A DNA stretch of 64,000 bases from Zychaea mexicana (taxonomy: Eukaryota > Mucoromycota > Mucoromycetes > Mucorales > Lichtheimiaceae): the NCBI RefSeq assembly GCF_025766255.1, contig NW_026516670.1:558001-622000 (forward strand), given 5' to 3'. The notes under the pieces were generated by a model, which ran no database searches, was not told the origin of the DNA, and was given only the letters and a program-made list of their open reading frames with translations. The translations under genes were made by a program, and so were the position numbers. Positions within the stretch are counted from its first letter, which is position 1. The number at the start of each line of letters is the position of its first letter. Below are positions 61,892 to 64,000 of this stretch, one piece after another.

Positions 61892-63190
61892 TTAAAGTTC
61901 GTTCTGAAAAAACTCATCCAAGAGATCACGGATCTTATCTTTGTGTATTCCACCAAGAGCCAAGTCGCGAACGAAGTTTGCTTTGGTGTTAAGCTTCAAT
62001 TTGTCCCAGTCGAAATCGAGACGAGCTTGCAAATGAGCTCTCTCCATTGAAAGTTTCTCATTTTCCAACTGGAGACGCCTCTTAAGCTTCAAATGCTCTC
62101 GTTCCGTTTCGGCGTAGGTGGCTGCAAAGTCCCGTTTCTTGGTGCGCTTTGGGGGCTCATCATCATCTTCTTCTTCTGACACGGGAAGCGATGATTCTCG
62201 AGAAGGAGCAAGCGCAGGAGCAGAGGTCGAAAGAGCACGCGATTGTCTGCGCGTCAGACTCGAGACAGGACTTGGTGTACGATTGGCGAAATCATCCATG
62301 TCCTGCAAGATTTGATCGAGATCCTCTGGCTGCAGTCTGTAACTTCGTTCGGGCTCGTTATCTTCTTGTTCGAAAGCTGGTGTACCTGGAACGGTCGAGG
62401 TTTCAGGTACCAAGGTAGATGCTGAGACGCCACCAAACTCTCTCACAAGGATCGGATTGACGTTATGCTTCTTGCCAAACAAAGCATCCATCCGCGCAAA
62501 GCAAGGACATTCGTACTCCTTGCGCTCATCAATCGTCTTTAATCCGGCCTTGATGTGCTTTGGCTCAAGACCATATCCCGTGGCATTTCTCGATGCTCTT
62601 TCTTCTGCCTTATACTTGTCTTTAAAAGTTGAGAACCGGCCTTTGGCCGATTTTCCAGTCCAAAGTTGAAGATGGTTGGGGATATTGACATGTTTGTTGA
62701 CATATCCCATGAGAAGTTCAAATCCGGTTTTGGGCTTCAACTTCTTACCATCAACCGGCTTGCCTTTAGCAGCATTACCTGTCACTAGGTCAAAGTTCCC
62801 CGGTTTCTCAAGCCAATCAACCATTGCTTCGTAGTGCTCTTTGGTTGTGCGCTTGTAAGCAATAGGTTTTTCTTGGCCTTGTGCATTACCACCCATCTCT
62901 CCTTCGTCTTCTGTTTCACCTTCGCTTTCTTTCTCTTCTTCTTCTTCAAGGTCTTGATTCTCTTCTTCAATTCCAGAGACATCGCGCGAATCGGACACCA
63001 CATCGGTGGGATTAGTTGCGGCAACGCGAACCCTGCGTTTGGCTGCGGGGGCAACAGGTGCATTGGAGCTACTTCCAGCTGTCAAGTTGCCACTGTCAGT
63101 GTTTCTTTTTCTTTTCCCAGTTGCATTCACAGAGCTGATTCTTCTCATTGCAGGTTTGGAGATGGAAGAGGTAGATTTGGGTGTAGTCAT
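61892..63190 (-). CDS. Harbinger Myb/SANT-like accessory protein
   Basis: Intact 432-residue single-exon gene. The N-terminus (1-60) is basic with KRKR and KRRVRV clusters (nuclear localisation-like), then an acidic Glu-rich stretch (75-105). A Myb/SANT-like DNA-binding region spans about 115-215 ('YKRTTKEHYEAMVDWLEKPG', 'KPKTGFELLMGYVNKHVNIP', 'LQLWTGKSAKGRFSTFKDKY'). A Ser-rich linker follows, and the C-terminus is a charged coiled coil ('REHLKLKRRLQLENEKLSME') ending in 'LALGGIHKDKIRDLLDEFF'. In Harbinger elements this second protein helps bring the transposase to the nucleus and to the element ends. It faces the transposase, with 45 bp between stops. Confidence 0.88.
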   Translation of the reverse strand: MTTPKSTSSISKPAMRRISSVNATGKRKRNTDSGNLTAGSSSNAPVAPAAKRRVRVAATNPTDVVSDSRDVSGIEEENQDLEEEEEKESEGETEDEGEMGGNAQGQEKPIAYKRTTKEHYEAMVDWLEKPGNFDLVTGNAAKGKPVDGKKLKPKTGFELLMGYVNKHVNIPNHLQLWTGKSAKGRFSTFKDKYKAEERASRNATGYGLEPKHIKAGLKTIDERKEYECPCFARMDALFGKKHNVNPILVREFGGVSASTLVPETSTVPGTPAFEQEDNEPERSYRLQPEDLDQILQDMDDFANRTPSPVSSLTRRQSRALSTSAPALAPSRESSLPVSEEEDDDEPPKRTKKRDFAATYAETEREHLKLKRRLQLENEKLSMERAHLQARLDFDWDKLKLNTKANFVRDLALGGIHKDKIRDLLDEFFQNEL

Positions 63191-63253
63191 GTTGATTAGA
63201 ATAGAAAAAAAGAAGCGTATGTGTGTTCTGTACAGCCTATCTGGTGAAACTCG

Positions 63254-63341
63254 ATCCCAGCTGGCAAAATTTGGTTCTATCCGGCAAAATTGGGTCTATC
63301 CGGCGAAAATTGGCCAGCTGGCCAGGAGTTTGAAACCCCCT
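63254..63341 (-). repeat. Harbinger right terminal inverted repeat
   Basis: Exact inverted copy of 60423-60510; flanked on its right by AGT. Confidence 0.93.
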
Positions 63342-63344
63342 AGT

Positions 63345-64000
63345 AAAACATCAAGCACGCGTATGAAAATCCAAGATGGTACTTTATTGTTTATAAAAGC
63401 CTTCAGAAGACTTTGAAGGCTTTTCCACAGCGTTTGAAGATTGTTATAAACATTTATTTTTTGACGACGTGGAAGCATTAAGTATTAAGCGCCTACATTA
63501 TCAATGAATAGTCAATCACTTCTGATTTCACAATAAGGAACATGTTAGCCCACATTACCCCGCACCCCATCCACTACTCGGCACACACGCTCACTTTAAC
63601 GACACGGATTTAGTTAGCCCCGCGCTCGCCAGCATGGCGGCCCAGTACACATCAACTTTTCGCTGTCCAGCCAAACGTAACACTTGTCGAAAGGTGCGGT
63701 TCCTGCTACTACAAGAAAAAGAGAAAACCACGCAAGCGTAATTTTTGTCTAATTAGCATATCATCCCACTCCATCCACCCTCTCCATTTTCCATGATACC
63801 TGCTCTCTTCATTGATAAGTCCACCAGACAACAGCCCTCGCAGTTAAAGACGCGCCGCTGCTCGGGACCGCGTCATCGTTGAAGAAGAAGAGGGTGTAGA
63901 AAAAAGGTGAATGTAATAAATAAAGATCGCAGAGAGAGTTCCTAACTGAGAGGCAAGCCCTTCCCCAGTGTCCACAAACCCACTTGGGAGTACACAACTG
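63345..64000. other. Window end, no gene recognised
   Basis: No recognisable coding sequence. The segment from 63550 is more GC-rich and C-rich and may be the promoter of a gene beyond the window. Confidence 0.45.

Larger units (their letters stand above)
60423..63341. mobile_element. PIF/Harbinger DNA transposon
   Basis: A 2919-bp element with identical 88-bp terminal inverted repeats (60423-60510 and 63254-63341) and a 3-bp direct duplication AGT on each side (60420-60422, 63342-63344). Three-base duplications fit PIF/Harbinger, although these usually prefer TWA. It carries the expected two genes: a DDE_Tnp_4-type transposase (plus strand, broken) and a Myb/SANT-like accessory protein (minus strand, intact), tail to tail. 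Identical repeats imply recent movement, presumably with transposase supplied by another copy. Confidence 0.93.

Noticed and set aside
63809..63997. 62-codon minus-strand frame at the window end
   Set aside because: No motif, no splice support, composition as expected by chance.

Overview
This window looks like nuclear DNA of an early-diverging filamentous fungus, most likely Mucoromycota (Mucorales-like). The evidence is AT-rich intergenic DNA, genes split by many 50-100 bp GT..AG introns, a squalene epoxidase (fungal ergosterol pathway), and an accessory fraction of DNA transposons, a LINE and a Helitron remnant. All exon boundaries below were assigned by eye from frame continuity, splice consensus and family motifs. 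For the multi-exon genes the summed exon length is a multiple of three, which is a useful internal check.

Layout. 1-2.1 kb: decayed Helitron (3' terminus at 924, helicase remnant 1248-2100, minus). 3.4-7.0 kb: GRAM-domain membrane protein and a low-complexity hypothetical protein (both minus). 7.8-10.1 kb: dead LINE reverse transcriptase (minus). 12.9-13.5 kb: small secreted protein with duplicated exons (plus). 13.8-18.9 kb: squalene epoxidase ERG1 and a vacuolar-type amino acid transporter (both minus). 19.6-22.9 kb: a complete but mutated Mutator-like element with 9-bp target duplication, carrying a transposase followed by an OTU-type cysteine protease domain. 23.6-25.6 kb: ESCRT-II subunit VPS36 (minus). 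26.9-28.7 kb: Pelota/Dom34 ribosome-rescue factor (plus). 28.8-29.9 kb and 31.3-32.6 kb: two proteins I do not recognise. 34.3-35.7 kb: allantoicase (plus). 36.0-38.0 kb: CorA/Alr1-type magnesium transporter (minus). 41.4 kb: small pogo-like MITE. 44.4-47.5 kb: kelch-repeat membrane protein (plus). 47.8-48.6 kb: POF1-like nucleotidyltransferase (plus). 48.9-50.3 kb: ELO fatty acid elongase (minus). 52.9-54.9 kb: Reb1/TTF-I-like Myb protein (minus). 55.3-58.6 kb: cyclic-nucleotide phosphodiesterase with an N-terminal response-regulator receiver domain (minus). 60.4-63.3 kb: PIF/Harbinger element with 88-bp identical inverted repeats, a broken transposase and an intact Myb/SANT-like partner gene.

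The host genes are mostly unlinked housekeeping functions (sterols, lipids, endosomal sorting, ribosome rescue, purine catabolism, ion transport, cAMP signalling); I see no metabolic cluster. The most unusual content is the transposase-OTU Mutator-like element, the recently moved but transposase-dead Harbinger element, the receiver-phosphodiesterase fusion, and the exon-duplicated secreted protein.
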